Assembly: GCF_905220565.1 (NCBI RefSeq)
Contig: NC_059414.1
Location: 10,848,001-10,912,000 of the forward strand
Direction of reading: 5' to 3'
Source: Melitaea cinxia
Taxonomy: Eukaryota > Arthropoda > Insecta > Lepidoptera > Nymphalidae
DNA length: 64,000 bases
Shown here: in pieces, positions 45,623 to 56,743 of the stretch
Layout: each line of letters starts with the position of its first letter
Position numbering within the stretch: the stretch's first letter is position 1
The notes under the pieces: model-generated
The model's database searches: none
What the model was told of the DNA's origin: nothing
What the model saw: the letters and a program-made list of their open reading frames with translations, nothing else
Made by a program: the position numbers and the translations under genes

Positions 45623-46841
45623 GGGCGCACTAAAAGTTTCGGGAACTGGCCAGCTACATAAGCAATATTTAAAAAGTAATTACAACATTTGAAAATGGAA
45701 CTCTTTGGCTGTAATATGCAGTTTATTTTATCTCTCAATTGTTTTTACATTGTGGCGCCATTTTAAAGATGGCGAGTCTACATTAACATGGATTTAACTC
45801 GGGAAAATTTTTGTAGTATGATTTTCTACGATTTCAAGTGTAATTTGACAGTTCAGCAGAGCCTCGCTCGGCTTCAATCTGCTTTTGGTGATGAAGCACC
45901 ATGCCAGACGACTATTTATAGCTGGTTTGTGGAATTCAAGCGCGGTCGTGTCAATCTCAGTGACGAATCTCGCGATGGTCGCCCGTCCACCGCTGTGAAC
46001 AACAAAGACATTGATCCTGTGTGCCGTATGATCAAAACAGACAGGCACGTGGCTACCATGAGATTCGGACATCCTTAGACATAGGCATGAGTCAAATACA
46101 ATCAATCCTACATAAACATTTGGGTGTGAGAAAGCTATGCTCGGGATTCACATCCCACACAATTTGACCGAAACGGAACGCGGCATCAAATTTGGTGTGG
46201 GACATAGAAACAGGTGACGAAACATAGATTTATTGCTACGATCCCAAAACAAAGCAGCAATCAAGCATATGGGTATTTCAAGGTGAGCCGAAACCAACCA
46301 AAGCGACTCGCGTGAAAAGTGAATCTAAGCGGATGATTGATTCTTTTTTTAATAAAACTGGACACGTGACTACTATTGCTTTAGAAAATTGTCGTACCGT
46401 GAATAGTAACTGGTACACGACCATTTGTTTGCCGGAAGTTATTGACGAACTATGTAAAAATAACCGTAAACGCCGTATCATCTTGCACCACGACAATGCT
46501 AGCTCTCACACGGCCAGACAGACAAACGAATTTTTGAAGGTGAAAAACGTAGAACCTATGAGCCATTCTACATACAGTCCCGACCTGGCACCTTGTGACT
46601 TTTTTCTGTTCGCAAAAATTAAGAACCAATTACGCGGTCAACGGTTTTCATCGCCAGAAGAGTATGAAAAATACGTTTATGAGGTCACCACGGAGGAGTG
46701 GCACAAATGTTTTCAAAATTGGTTTAATCGTATGAAAAAATGCATTAACGTAAAAGAGAATATTTTGAGAAACAATAAATTCATTTTTGACCGTTAATAG
46801 TAGTTTTTTCTTATTCGTTCCGGAAACTTTTAGTATGTCCC
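45623..46841 (+). mobile_element. mariner DNA transposon, inactivated
   Basis: Imperfect terminal inverted repeats: left 'gggcgcactaaaagtttcgg' from 45623 and the complement of right 'ccggaaacttttagtatgtc' plus CC ending 46841. A TA precedes the left end (45621-45622); the right TA is not preserved. Length 1.2 kb and a DD34D transposase are typical of mariner. Confidence 0.9.
45788..46797 (+). pseudogene. mariner transposase (DD34D), frameshifted and deleted
   Basis: The N-terminal ORF (45788-46078) encodes the paired HTH region (MDLTRENFCSMIFYDFKCN..., ESRDGRPST). A frameshift near 46045-46050 sends it to a stop; the true frame continues with IRTSLDIGMSQIQSILHKH to about 46130. A deletion removes roughly 25 residues before the catalytic core, and a stop (46225-46227) sits just before the first catalytic D. 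Triad: D at 46240-46242 (CYDPKTKQQS), D at 46492-46494 (HHDNASSH) and D at 46597-46599 (SPDLAPCDFF), the last two 34 residues apart. The C-terminal part from 46228 to TAA (46797) is intact. All three acidic residues survive, but the protein cannot be made whole. Confidence 0.92.
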
Positions 46842-48587
46842 ACGTATTCTACCGCCCCAATTTTTTTTGGTTCATCTATCGCATGTCGCATGTCTCAAGT
46901 GTTCCGCGGTATTTGTGTGCTTTGGTTTATGTGTTAATGTAAATATTTTTATTCACAAAAGTTTCAACTTTACCTAAATAATTTATCGAAATAACAAATG
47001 TAATTTGCTTGTTTATTTTATAATAAATATACTTCTTAATAAAATGCGGGTTATATAATATATATAAATACAGAAAATTTCGTATGGAATCGTAGAAATG
47101 GAACATTACTCATCAACATCAACCCGACAGGTATTAAAGCTATCGCGAGTGAAACCGCGCATTTATCATATATCACATTTAGACAAAACAGTAAATCTCG
47201 TGCACTAGATTAAATCAAGGTGATGTAGTACAATGCCAAATAGAGTCCCGTATCCACTTGACCCAGCCATTACGCCGATTTGTGCGTCACTGATAAGACT
47301 ATTTTAGTGATGTATCACCTAGCAACAAGTATCGATAAAAAAGTTTTATAAATGCTCCTTCTGATTAGCTTCTAGTATGATTATTGCATTATAATAAAAA
47401 GACAATTTTGAGAATGTTCTTAAAATATTTGTGCTCATGTCGGATATCACTAATTTAAATTTAAATTTTATTTTCGATCTTTATTTTATTTTTATTTCTG
47501 TATATAAGATAATTAGAATACATTATTTTTTCTTATCTATGACGTAGTGTTTTTTTTTTTCATTCTACAAAAAAAAATTAAAATACTGTTAATTTCTTAT
47601 TCAAAAAAATCGTAAAGTTATACATGTGTTGGCTTCCTGTATAAAAAAATAAAAATTACTAGCAAATTTTTAACTGAAACAACAAACCGCTAATACGGCA
47701 AAAACCAAATATTGCTCGACGTGATTTAAATTAAATTGTGTCAAATTTTTTTATGGTATTAAAATGTTTTAAAAATTTATTTCGATAAATATGATTTGAC
47801 TGATTTCATTTGATATTGCAACAATGGTGGAAGCGAACAGTAGATTAATAAAGACAAATAATTCGAACACATAAGCGTCAAAGAAACTGGTGCAGCTTAT
47901 AAAACTGTAAAGTGCCAGATATAAAATTAATGTTTCAGCATAAGAAATAAATCGATCTTTGCCAATAGTTTCTCTGAACACTTTTACAGCCTTTTAAGTT
48001 TTTCTAGCGTTTCATTTTTACTGGACTATTGCCAATATTTTTTTTATATTCAAATATGTTTTAAATAAATTTGTGATTATTTTTCTCGAGTACGCTATGA
48101 CGATACAGTATATAACCATTCATTAAATCAAACGCTTAAAATAAGAAAAATAAAACCTGACATCAATTCAAATAAATCAGATTTTACATTTATACCTTTT
48201 TTATCTATTTCCCTATCTATACCTCAATAGATATTAAGGTCTACTGGTGTTTTCTAGCGACTTGCTTATCGACTTTTATATTCGATAGATTTTCAGTTTT
48301 TAGGTCATGTGTATAGGAGTATAGAGAGTTCAGTGTACTTCAATTGACATCATTAAAATCATTTACATATGTAATGATAAATATGTAATCATTACTGTGT
48401 ATCCCACAGTAATGAGTGTAATCTCGTGTAAGATATAACAATGAGTATCCTATAGTTACTATATATCAAAAGTCCGATACTAATGATATCAAGTCAACAC
48501 ATAATTTTTATACATCGTTAATACATGTGCACAGGTTACCTCTCTAGCATGAGTGAAAATTGGAGACCCTCAAATGTTGATTATACT
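46842..48587. other. No gene recognised
   Basis: AT-rich. 47090-47165 has a Helitron-like flavour (gctatcgcgagtgaaaccgc) without a CTAGT end. Poly-T and poly-A runs near 47550-47580. Confidence 0.4.
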
Positions 48588-48815
48588 TAACGCCGCGTTA
48601 GCGTAACTATAGCACCGACTCATGGCTGTTGCGCTAGCGATTTCGGGATCGATCCCTGCACATGGCATACATTTGTGTTGGCCACACAGATGTCAGCTGT
48701 GATCTAGACGTTAGTGCTTATGTATTGTGGTTCCGGACCCTGGACATAGGGGTTAATCCTGGTGGGGACCGTTGAGCGTGAGGCGTTAAACATACTATAA
48801 TTATGTGTATATATA
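48588..48815 (+). mobile_element. SINE with family A head and a different 3' body
   Basis: Head: 'aacgccgcgttagcgtaact' (A-box position), 'gcgatttcgggatcgatccc' (B-box position) and 'tgcacatggcatacatttgt'. The body then departs from family A: 'tgcttatgtattgtggttcc', 'gtggggaccgttgagcgtga', 'ggcgttaaacata'. The last module recurs at 55061-55165. Confidence 0.65.
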
Positions 48816-48880
48816 TATATATATATGTATTATATGTGTATATATATGTATTATGCGTGTATATATATGTATTATATGTA
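48806..48880. repeat. (TA)n/(TG)n microsatellite
   Basis: Alternating TATATA and TGTATTATATG blocks at the tail of the SINE, probably expanded from its tail. The 73-codon minus frame here is an artefact of the repeat. Confidence 0.85.
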
Positions 48881-48987
48881 GTATATTTACTTATTTTTAT
48901 ATCATATAGCTTGTAAACTCCATGCCAATTCTTTATCAACTATTCGTACACTTCCCTACCGCTTCTCATTTTATATGCCCTGTCCTA

Positions 48988-49123
48988 TATACCCTAAGGT
49001 TGTCTGGAAGAAATCGCTCTTAGCGATAAGACCGCCTTTGTACATCTTTCTTCGTATGTATCCCTTTTTGTAACATTTCTTTGTAGTGTACAATAAAGAG
49101 TATTTATTATTATTATTATTATA
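48988..49123 (+). mobile_element. LINE 3' end (GGTTGTCTGGAAGAAATCGCT family) with (TTA)n tail
   Basis: 'accctaaggttgtctggaag', 'cttagcgataagaccgcctt', then 'gtgtacaataaagagtattt' and ATT repeats to 49123. It is the best copy of this family in the window. Confidence 0.7.
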
Positions 49124-49627
49124 CTGGCACCTTCAGTCATCAACGCATTAGCAATCACTTCTACGTTACAGGTATGGCAGGTGACTAATTACTTCTCTAA
49201 ACTTCTGCTAATTGATTCTCATTCCATATTTTAAAGTACAATAGTTCTCAAATATACTATTATAACTGCAATAAATGCATCGATCTAAATAGATTGCGTT
49301 TTATGTACTTTGTCTACAGAACCTGTCACTTAAATGATAAACTACCAAGTAACACGAGAAACAATATTAGTTTTATGAATGTTTATTTGTTCGGTGTATT
49401 AATGTTACATTTAATCATAATCTTGTTTGTTTATACAAACTGCTTACGAAATGAAATCATTATTGTTACTAGATAAGTGAAATGGATCACATTAAAGAGG
49501 ATTTATGTACTTATGTTCAGACAACAAGCGATAAAAAATATTAGATCATTAAATATAAAAATAAATATAAAATTTTATTGTGGCTATTTTTTTTTTACCT
49601 AACCATACAAAATAAAATATCAAACTC
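49124..49627. other. No gene recognised
   Basis: AT-rich. The 60-codon frame at 49294-49476 is unsupported. Confidence 0.4.
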
Positions 49628-49860
49628 TATGGCGTAGTTGGAATTGACCCTGCTTTGCACCTTATATATTTTTTGTACTAGTTCTTCGATCTGCGATCGA
49701 ATCGAAAGCTATTTTGTTTACAGCCTGTTTTTGATTCGCCCTATTTATTTCTATGTTTCATTAAATTGTAAGTCAATTATTACTCACAACACAGATTTTA
49801 AATTGCCTACCCTACATACGTACTGGTACAGACGATCGTGAATATGTTAATAATATTTAA
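49628..49860 (+). mobile_element. SINE family B, heavily degraded
   Basis: 'atggcgtagttggaattgac' and 'gcgatcgaatcgaaag' sit where the A and B boxes should be. Further on 'ttttaaattgcctaccctac' and 'acagacgatcgtgaatatg' follow the order of 44751-44932. Open frame 49638-49841 is an artefact. Confidence 0.5.
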
Positions 49861-50087
49861 ACATATTTAAAATATCGATAAAATAAAAACTACACACATC
49901 ACTATCCCCGAACCCCTGTTACTCGGCGCGCATTAAAATCGTTATTCAATTGTCCATCTCGTATTGTAGACCAATGATGGCACTTTATTAGACGACTCTC
50001 GACGTGAGATTAAAAGATTTTCTCGCACTAATCAATCTCTGACCTCCTTACCTTTGTATCTACTTACTAGCGACAATACTGTGTTTA

Positions 50088-50335
50088 TGACTTGGGCACA
50101 CCAGGATATATCCTGCTCGAAATCGGAAGCAGCCCTTCTGAAGAAGTACCTTAACCTTACAGAAGATTGCGACTAAGTAATACCGCTCTTAAGTAGTCTT
50201 ATGTTTTTTTGGGGAGTAAGGTGGATAAAGCTCCTGGGGAGGGTCAGAGATAGGGTCAGCAACGCAAGTGGGATACTTCTGGAGTTCCAGGTATCTATCT
50301 ATAAGCTACGTTAGACGTTGTCGACCTACTCATAA
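50088..50335 (+). mobile_element. SINE family C, body and diverged tail
   Basis: 'gatatatcctgctcgaaatc', 'gaagcagcccttctgaagaa', 'cttacagaagattgcgacta', 'ggtcagcaacgcaagtggg', 'cgacctactcataaaa'. No tRNA head. Confidence 0.7.
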
Positions 50336-50396
50336 AAAGCACATATTAATACATAAACACAAAATGAACATAAAATAAATAGCTTAAATTAAAATA

Positions 50397-50460
50397 CATG
50401 TGTAGACATTTCCGTCTTAGGGCATGTGTAGACATTTCCGTCTTAGGGCATGTGTAGACC
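50397..50460. repeat. 26-bp tandem repeat, 2.5 copies
   Basis: Units start at 50397, 50423 and 50449, each 'catgtgtagacatttccgtc' plus TTAGGG. The first two are identical; the third diverges after 'gtgtagac'. Confidence 0.9.
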
Positions 50461-51996
50461 TTAGGCACACTCGACTTTGATGAAAACAGAAAAGACATTG
50501 AAAATGAAAGTGAGTCGTTGTGTAAACAAAACTGGCTGCCTTATTGTTTCCGGTATAGTTTCTAGGTATCATCATCACATGTGTTCCGATTTAATGTATG
50601 TGAATTATGTAATGTCTTACAGCCTGAACTGAACAAAATAGAAACTGCGTGGAGACCTCCCATTGTTGGGCCAAAATCTTGGGTTGAGTTTAATCTGGGC
50701 ACAGTAAACCCTAAATAATTCAAACAAAATTACATTAACAACTAGAACTGACGACAATAGTTAGTAGTACTCTTGGAAGTACGATAACGAACAAACACGT
50801 AGAAAAGAAACAAACATTACTATAAATGGAACCAATATAGATATTCAAGATCTATCTGCTCGAACAGACGAACAAATCTGACTGATCTGCGTTGGTGAAA
50901 CTGTAACACCATATATTTTATTGAAATAGTTTTCAGCTAAACGTTATTTATATGTATATTACAAATAATTTAAATTAGTATTAATTACTATTTTTCGAGA
51001 AAATAGTTTTTTAATTACAAAGCAACCTATAAGGTTTCTAAGCTTTTAAACCGTATTTCATGTATTTTTCGACCTACATTACAAAATTAGCTGAGACTGT
51101 AACTCATTCACTTGACCACGTTAACTATAACACTAAAACTTGCTAATTGTAAATAAATTACGCGTTATAGTGAAACGGGTAATGAACGTATTTATTGCAT
51201 TCACATTACACGTGTTAATTAACTTAATTGTTGTTCTTTTCATAGAGATAATTGAGAAAGTTTTTCTACTATGCAGTATGGCAATTTCTTATGTTCTCAT
51301 TTATATTTATTTAGATTTTTATATGAAAAATACAAAACTTCATAAACTTAATGGATAAAAAAAGAAAAATTACTGATCATAGTTTGTATAGATCAATAAC
51401 AGCGTAAAAATATTTACATGTAAAACAAAGTTCAGAATTTCGGAAAAATTATTATTGAATGAGTTTACTAGTTTAGTAAGTACCTACTCGTATCTTTAAA
51501 AAAAATCAAATAAAAAACTTCGAGACTAAAATATAAAAACTCTTTTATAAAGACGTTAGCGTTTGAAAAAAGAATAAATTGAATTTCGTTTAATAATAAA
51601 ACCCATTCGACGTAATAAATTCTACAATACCAAAATTGTTAATTGACAGAAATTTTCTACCTTATAATTATGTTTAAAAAATTCAAATTAAGAACTAAAT
51701 TTTAAAAATAAAATGACTTTCGTAAATAGCTATTAGCGTTTAAAAACGAAAGAATGGTATTTCGTTCATCAATAAAAGCAATCAGACGCGATACTGGATA
51801 GTTCGGAAAATGTTTGATGGTGTTCAAACACTCCTTTGATTCTGTAAGCTACTGTTTGAAACACCGCATTGTAAACATTATGGCGTATTTCTTTACTTGT
51901 CGGCTTGTAGCAGAGTCTGTAAACCTTTTTCTGTTTTTTTTTTTGTTTCTTGTATAATGAAATTAATAACTTTTGCAACTACTTAGTGATTATTTG
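50461..51996. other. No gene recognised
   Basis: 50620-50700 (cttacagcctgaactgaac, gagacctcccattgttgggc) may be a decayed SINE tail. The rest is AT-rich, with paired 'cgtttaa/caataaaa' motifs near 51590 and 51770. Nothing firm. Confidence 0.35.
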
Positions 51997-52142
51997 AATT
52001 TATTTATTTATTTACACTTTCGCACACCAATACAAGGTTTTAACAGCATTATAAATGATATATAAATATAGAATTTGCATCAGTTGCAACAGGCGGCCTT
52101 ATCGCTAATACAGCGATCTCTTCCAGACAACCTTTGGGCAGA
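51997..52142 (-). mobile_element. LINE 3' end (GGTTGTCTGGAAGAGATCGCT family)
   Basis: On the minus strand 'cccaaaggttgtctggaaga' and 'gatcgctgtattagcgataa' lead to an ATAAATAAAT tail (plus-strand 'atttatttatttatttac' at its left end). Same module as 48988-49123. Confidence 0.65.
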
Positions 52143-52194
52143 GGACTAAATAAGAAGTGTTGGATGGGGCGCAAAAATATTATGTAACATACAC

Positions 52195-52387
52195 ATGAAC
52201 ATATTATACTCACATACGTACATGTACACCACATACATATACATACATACATACAGATATACACATATACATATATATATACACATACATATATGTATAT
52301 GTATGTGTATATATATATGTATATGTGTATATATATATACATAAACAAATACATATACATACACATACACATACACATACACATACT
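52195..52387. repeat. Interrupted (CA)n/(TA)n microsatellite
   Basis: About 190 bases of ACATAC, ATATAT and GTATAT blocks. Two long minus-strand frames over it (CMCMCMYMY-type peptides) are artefacts. Confidence 0.9.
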
Positions 52388-53050
52388 GTAATTTTCTTTT
52401 TAAAAATATTAGAAGCATAGAAATTAAAACTGTTTTATAAATACAATTGAAATAGGGATACGATAATTATTATTTACGGTTACTTACTGTTTAGGTATAA
52501 TGAATAGTAACTTTACATTTATTTTAATTTTATTTTTTATACTTTCAAATAAAGTAACATCTCTCACTCATATTTGTTAATATCAGTGGAACTTAAAAAC
52601 TACGTTGGCGTTGGGCTTATCGAATTAAATATGGATACGTGATGTAGATGGATTTCTTTTTAATAAATTATAGTACTTATTACACATTATCTAACATCCA
52701 TTGTAATTTGAAAAAAAAGACAACAAATGTAAATTAGCGCTTAAATTTTCTTCCGTAATTTTATTCGTTTAAAACCACAAGATCAGTTTATCTACTCTGG
52801 ATTAATTGGAGCAATGAAATATCTATTTCGGTAAAGAAAATTATTCTCGAGCCCTTGATGTGGTTTTTGTTTGTTTATAAAAATATCAAGACGTAGGCCT
52901 GTGACTAAAAATTAGTTATGAATCACCGCTACGTTTAGTATAAATAGATAATTTTTCATTCTAAATGCTACAGATATGATTATTTTCATTAAAAAGAAGA
53001 ACAAAAAAGTTATTTATGCATTGTAACCATTGTGCTTAGTTAATAATTAT
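52388..53050. other. No gene recognised
   Basis: AT-rich. Confidence 0.4.
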
Positions 53051-53230
53051 GTTTATTCGCAAACGAAAAAAAAAACCGACTTCAATTTCATCCACAAGTA
53101 ATACAACGTAGGTAGACGAAAGAACAGTGAAGTAAATACGCGTTATCAAAGATTACTTAAAAAGTAGTTATCAGATCTAGATTAAATTTAAATGAGACCA
53201 CGTGACAAACGTCAGCTTTCGATTAAAACA
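53051..53230 (-). mobile_element. AACCGACTTC repeat, half copy
   Basis: 'gtttattcgcaaacgaaa' and ACCGACTTCAATTTC through 'cagctttcgattaaaa' match the first half of 63503-63965. The copy breaks off about 53229, where the Tigger-like sequence begins. Confidence 0.7.
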
Positions 53231-53234
53231 AGAA

Positions 53235-53398
53235 TTTTAATTAACATACTTTCTCGTTCGAGATCCTCTATCCTAGACAGAATGGAGAAGTTACTGTCAG
53301 TCTATATCGAAGATTCAAATAACGATAACTCAAGGTCTTATATGCACATCGTCACAAATGCAAAAATTTTGAATGCGATGCTAAAGACAATCGTTTGA
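53235..53398 (+). pseudogene. Tigger-like transposase fragment (CENP-B-type HTH)
   Basis: The open frame that ends with TGA at 53398 contains ILDRMEKLLSVYIEDSNN. This matches the pattern at the start of the second HTH in Tigger/Jerky proteins, where MEKLL.VWIEDQ is common. A segment SYMHIVTNAKIL, where relatives have a helix of the SLMLIQEKA type, follows. The nominal ATG (53192) lies in the preceding AACCGACTTC repeat and is not the original start. The catalytic domain is absent. Confidence 0.6.
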
Positions 53399-53559
53399 TG
53401 TTGTCGAAGGAAGTTCACAGAGGTGATGAGTTCTTAGAATTAGGTGATTGATTCAAATAATTCGGATTTTTCGCATTAAGTTTTGAACCCCTAGATAGAC
53501 GAATTTCATTTCACGCGATTTTTCGGAACAAGTTCCTCGCGTAAAGCGGGGTATTACTG
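53235..53559 (+). mobile_element. Tigger/pogo-like DNA transposon relic (3' part)
   Basis: The right end (tcgcgtaaagcggggtatta plus CTG, then TA at 53560-53561) reads, on the other strand, CAGTAATACCCCGCTTTACG, which is the CAGT...-type terminus of Tigger/pogo elements. The upstream frame holds a piece of CENP-B/Tigger-type DNA-binding domain (see 53235-53398). The left end and most of the transposase are missing; only ~325 bp remain. Confidence 0.65.
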
Positions 53560-53561
53560 TA

Positions 53562-54124
53562 TCAAATGCATACACGAGTACATAGCTGCCTACACAGAAG
53601 CTATTTAACGAAAATCTTTATATGTATATATTTACGTCGTGTCTGCCTTAGCTCAGACAACTTTAATACTGAAAATATGCGTTCAATTGGAATACAAGCA
53701 TAAAAACTTTAAAAAAAAACTTAAAACATTTTTAATATGGCTTTCCCTACCCGTAACGTAGATTTTATTTCTCGTCTTTATAATCATGTGTATGTAAAGA
53801 TCACATCGTGAGCAATATCTTATAAAGTCAATAAGTGTTATTTGACTTTCTACAAGTTTATCTTATATAACTACACTGTAATTTTACAAAGCTCTAACAA
53901 TTCAATTACTATCGCTTTGGGCTATATCTATTTCAGATTTATTATAGGCAGCCTGAGTGCCTCTTAATTACTATCTGTAGTCAGTGACTCGAATAAGGAA
54001 CGGTGATTCCACTACAAACTGTTACTGCTAACCCTTTTATAATAAAAAATATATTGAAACTTTGTAGATATTCAAATTAGTTGAAAATTCAGATAAAAAA
54101 GTATTTGTTATGAGCTACTCCTTA
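53562..54124. other. No gene recognised
   Basis: AT-rich. Confidence 0.4.
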
Positions 54125-54156
54125 AATCAACAGCTAGGCTACGCCGCTCCGCTAGT
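54125..54156 (+). mobile_element. Possible Helitron-like 3' end
   Basis: 'acagctaggctacgccgctc' plus 'cgctagt' gives a GC segment before CTAGT at 54156. The body is not recognisable. Confidence 0.35.
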
Positions 54157-54613
54157 ATTTTTTTTTACAAATATAGGTATATTTTTTACAAATTGTAGTC
54201 GCAATTTTGTACGGAATTATATACTTTAAGGATAAAAGAGAGCATATCATAAAAAATATAGAATGTTTCGACGGTCGCATGTAGAATAAACTCTGATATG
54301 ATAAAGGGATTTGTAATTGCTAGTCACGTTGATAACTCTCGGATATATTGCTAATAAATTATGCTAATGTCTCTATTGCATTACGTACATTACAATTAGT
54401 TTTATCAATATAAGGGCCACGCCGGCCACGATAATTTTACTGTCGTAAAACGTCGTACTCTGTACTTTATGTAAAGATATTTTTATAGATATGAATATAA
54501 TTATAATAACAATTTTAAATCCCGGTTGAAAACTGACTGATGTCTGTGTATCAAAGATATTTAAGACAAACTAGTTTTTGATAAAAACAAAAGAAGACAA
54601 ACAATTTATTTTT
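54157..54613. other. No gene recognised; GC block at 54415-54470
   Basis: 'gggccacgccggccacgata' followed by 'ttttactgtcgtaaaacgtc' stands out from the AT-rich surroundings. No assignment. Confidence 0.35.
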
Positions 54614-55060
54614 GGGGCCGGTTTCACCGGTAGTGGATAAAGTTTTCATTGAGGTAGGGCATTCTATTCTATTCGATTCGCTTCTGTTCGATTCTGTTCG
54701 TTTCTGTTCGATTTTGTCCGATACTGTTTGATTCTGTTCGATGCTGTTCGATTCTATTCGATTCTATTCTATTTTATTCGATTCGTCTCGTCTCGTTTCG
54801 TGTCGGCTCTTCTCTTATGTTCTGTTCTGTTCTGTTCTGTTCTGTTCTGTTCTGCACTCTACTTTATTTTATTATATTTTATTCTATTATATTGTTCTAT
54901 TCTGTTCTTTTCTATTCTACTCAATTAATAAATTATAACTTTGAGATTTATATTTACGAATAGAAATACCACGAAAATATTTTGGAATGCGATGGTAAAA
55001 ACTTTGGCTACCCTCATCCATCAAATAGCGTTATCCACAACTAATGAAACAGACCGGCAC
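54614..55060 (+). mobile_element. TIR element (MITE) hosting a large pyrimidine-strand minisatellite
   Basis: Left end 'ggggccggtttcaccggtag' with 'tggataaag'. The right end, complemented, reads 'gtgccggtctgtttcattag' with 'ttgtggataacgctatttg'. GCCGGT...GTGGATAA is thus inverted at both ends. Between them lies the repeat tract 54661-54925 and a short unique part. The same TIR sequence occurs at 5223-5295. Confidence 0.6.
54661..54925. repeat. TTCTG/TTCTA/TTCGA pentamer tract
   Basis: About 265 bases in 5- and 10-base units: first (TTCTG TTCGA)-like, then TCTCGTCTCGTTTCG, then (TTCTG)n, then TTTTATTCTA-like units. Two overlapping ORFs across it (F/S/L/Y-rich peptides) are repeat artefacts. 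Confidence 0.9.
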
Positions 55061-55165
55061 TAAGAGCCTGTGGTCTGGGCGATTGTGCTTGTGTATTATA
55101 TATTTGCGGACCCCCACATCCTTGTGGGGGCCGTTGAGTATGACGCGTTTATTTTATCTGTACAA
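55061..55165 (+). mobile_element. SINE 3' module fragment
   Basis: 'ctgtggtctgggcgattgtg', 'cggacccccacatccttgtg' (self-complementary), 'ggggccgttgagtatgacgc'. It corresponds to 48710-48795 of the SINE at 48588 and directly abuts the TIR element. Confidence 0.55.
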
Positions 55166-55802
55166 ACATACTGATGTTTCATCAAAATATTTATTGTATA
55201 TGGATTTCACTGATCCTGGAATACAAGCCTGAAATATCGTAGGTAAGTTTAATTTTGAAGCATGACGAACTTCGTGTACAAAGAGTAGCGAACTATCGCT
55301 ATCTGTCTGTGGTATACCAAAAACTTTTTTTTAAGATATTCCTGCACACAATGTTTACTAGCTTATTTTTCGTACCAAGAAATTAAAAACCAAGTAACTA
55401 AAAACTTAAAGTTCTTTATAAATTATAATACATAATATTCATGTCTATTGTTTAAAAAGTACGCGTTCAAAGATTCGACAACACAAGGTGAATGCTCCGG
55501 AAGAACTTGTACTACGTTGTGCCCTTACATTTGAAAACTTTCAAATTAAATTATCTAAATATGGAGTTACTACTTCAATTTCGATTTGTATTGTAAAATT
55601 ATAAGCTACAATACATACACACATTTAATTACAAGCTACGCGTGATTGTCCCAGGACCTTTCTTAGTAAATAGGTATATAGCTTATGATGACATTTGTAC
55701 TGATAGGTCTTTAGAATGAACGTTCATTAACTATTCTTCTTTATATCACTAATAAACTAAAATTGTACTCTATTGTAATTATGGTTCTTTAAAATCTTAT
55801 AG
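55166..55802. other. No gene recognised
   Basis: A good donor-like AG|GTAAGT at about 55242-55248 closes no open frame (TAG in the only candidate frame). Confidence 0.4.
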
Positions 55803-55998
55803 TAAGCTAGCATCCCTCATCGGCTTCGCACGGGTATTAATAACAAATTTAAAAAAAAGTCCCTATTTTTTTGAAAATATAATACAGCCTACATCACTCG
55901 CGGATAGTGTTAGCGGCAGTTCAGTAGTTTCGGAGCCTATTTAATGCAAACAAACAAACAAACAATCAAATCTTTCAACTTTATAATATTAGTATAGA
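55803..55998 (-). mobile_element. Helitron-like element
   Basis: On the minus strand it runs to 'acccgtgcgaagccgatgag' and 'ggatgctagct'. The interior has 'cagcctacatcactcgcgga' and 'caaacaaacaaacaatcaaa' (plus strand). The terminus reads CTAGC rather than CTAGT. Confidence 0.55.
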
Positions 55999-56743
55999 CT
56001 ACACATTAAATGCTTTACATATGTTGTATTATAGATCTGTCGCTTATAATAACTAAAGACTGAATTTAAAGCGAATTTTTCGTTTTAAAATTCATCTTTA
56101 TAAGTCAGTAAATTAATAATAACCGACAGAGTAACAAACAATATAATACAAAAGTCTTGCCAGAACTTTCCATAGCAGACAAGACAATATGAACGGACGT
56201 TTGATTTTTACTTGTTAATATTGATTAGATAAATGAACAACCCCATGGACGGCTGATGGTTCAATTGTTCTCATATCCGCTCGCTAATGATGCACAAATG
56301 AAAGTAACGCGACCGCCATGTCGGACATCTTTATTCCGGTATATAAATTTGTGTGTGCGAATTCTTTTTTTTTTATATATCTTGATTGCTTTTTTTGTTA
56401 ATTTTATTTTGTGAACATTGTCAGTATTATTTTTTGTAATATAAATTATCTTACATGAATATATTGCTAATATGAAAGAGTGTCGACAATGAATGTTTAT
56501 AATACCTACGTATTGACGAAATTAAAAAGAATAACTTTGAAGTTTGCTGTCGATTCTTCTCATTAGAATTTACATTTCGAATCGATGGTTCTTTCACATT
56601 ACACATAATTATTTTTTTTTTATTGCAAAATCACACCACAAATGCACAGTTAATTTAAAAAAGAAAGTATTTAAAAAAAGGTAAAACTATTTGAAAAGAA
56701 AAGAAAATTTATAGGTATATTTAAGATCAATTAATTTTGTTTA
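55999..56743. other. No gene recognised
   Basis: AT-rich with poly-T at 56366-56374 and 56610-56620. Confidence 0.4.

Noticed and set aside
45794..46105. 103-codon minus ORF
   Set aside because: Antisense shadow of the mariner transposase N-terminal region.
50397..50460. CRISPR array
   Set aside because: The units are contiguous tandem repeats without spacers, and the DNA is eukaryotic.
52049..52418. Two long minus-strand ORFs (90 and 111 codons)
   Set aside because: Translations of a CA/TA microsatellite (alternating C, M, Y, V, I).
54728..54938. Two overlapping F/S/L/Y-rich ORFs
   Set aside because: Products of the pentamer tract; no amino-acid pattern other than the repeat.
55201..55250. 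Exon ending at AG|GTAAGT (55243)
   Set aside because: Every frame leading to this donor meets a stop just before it, and the upstream part is a SINE module.
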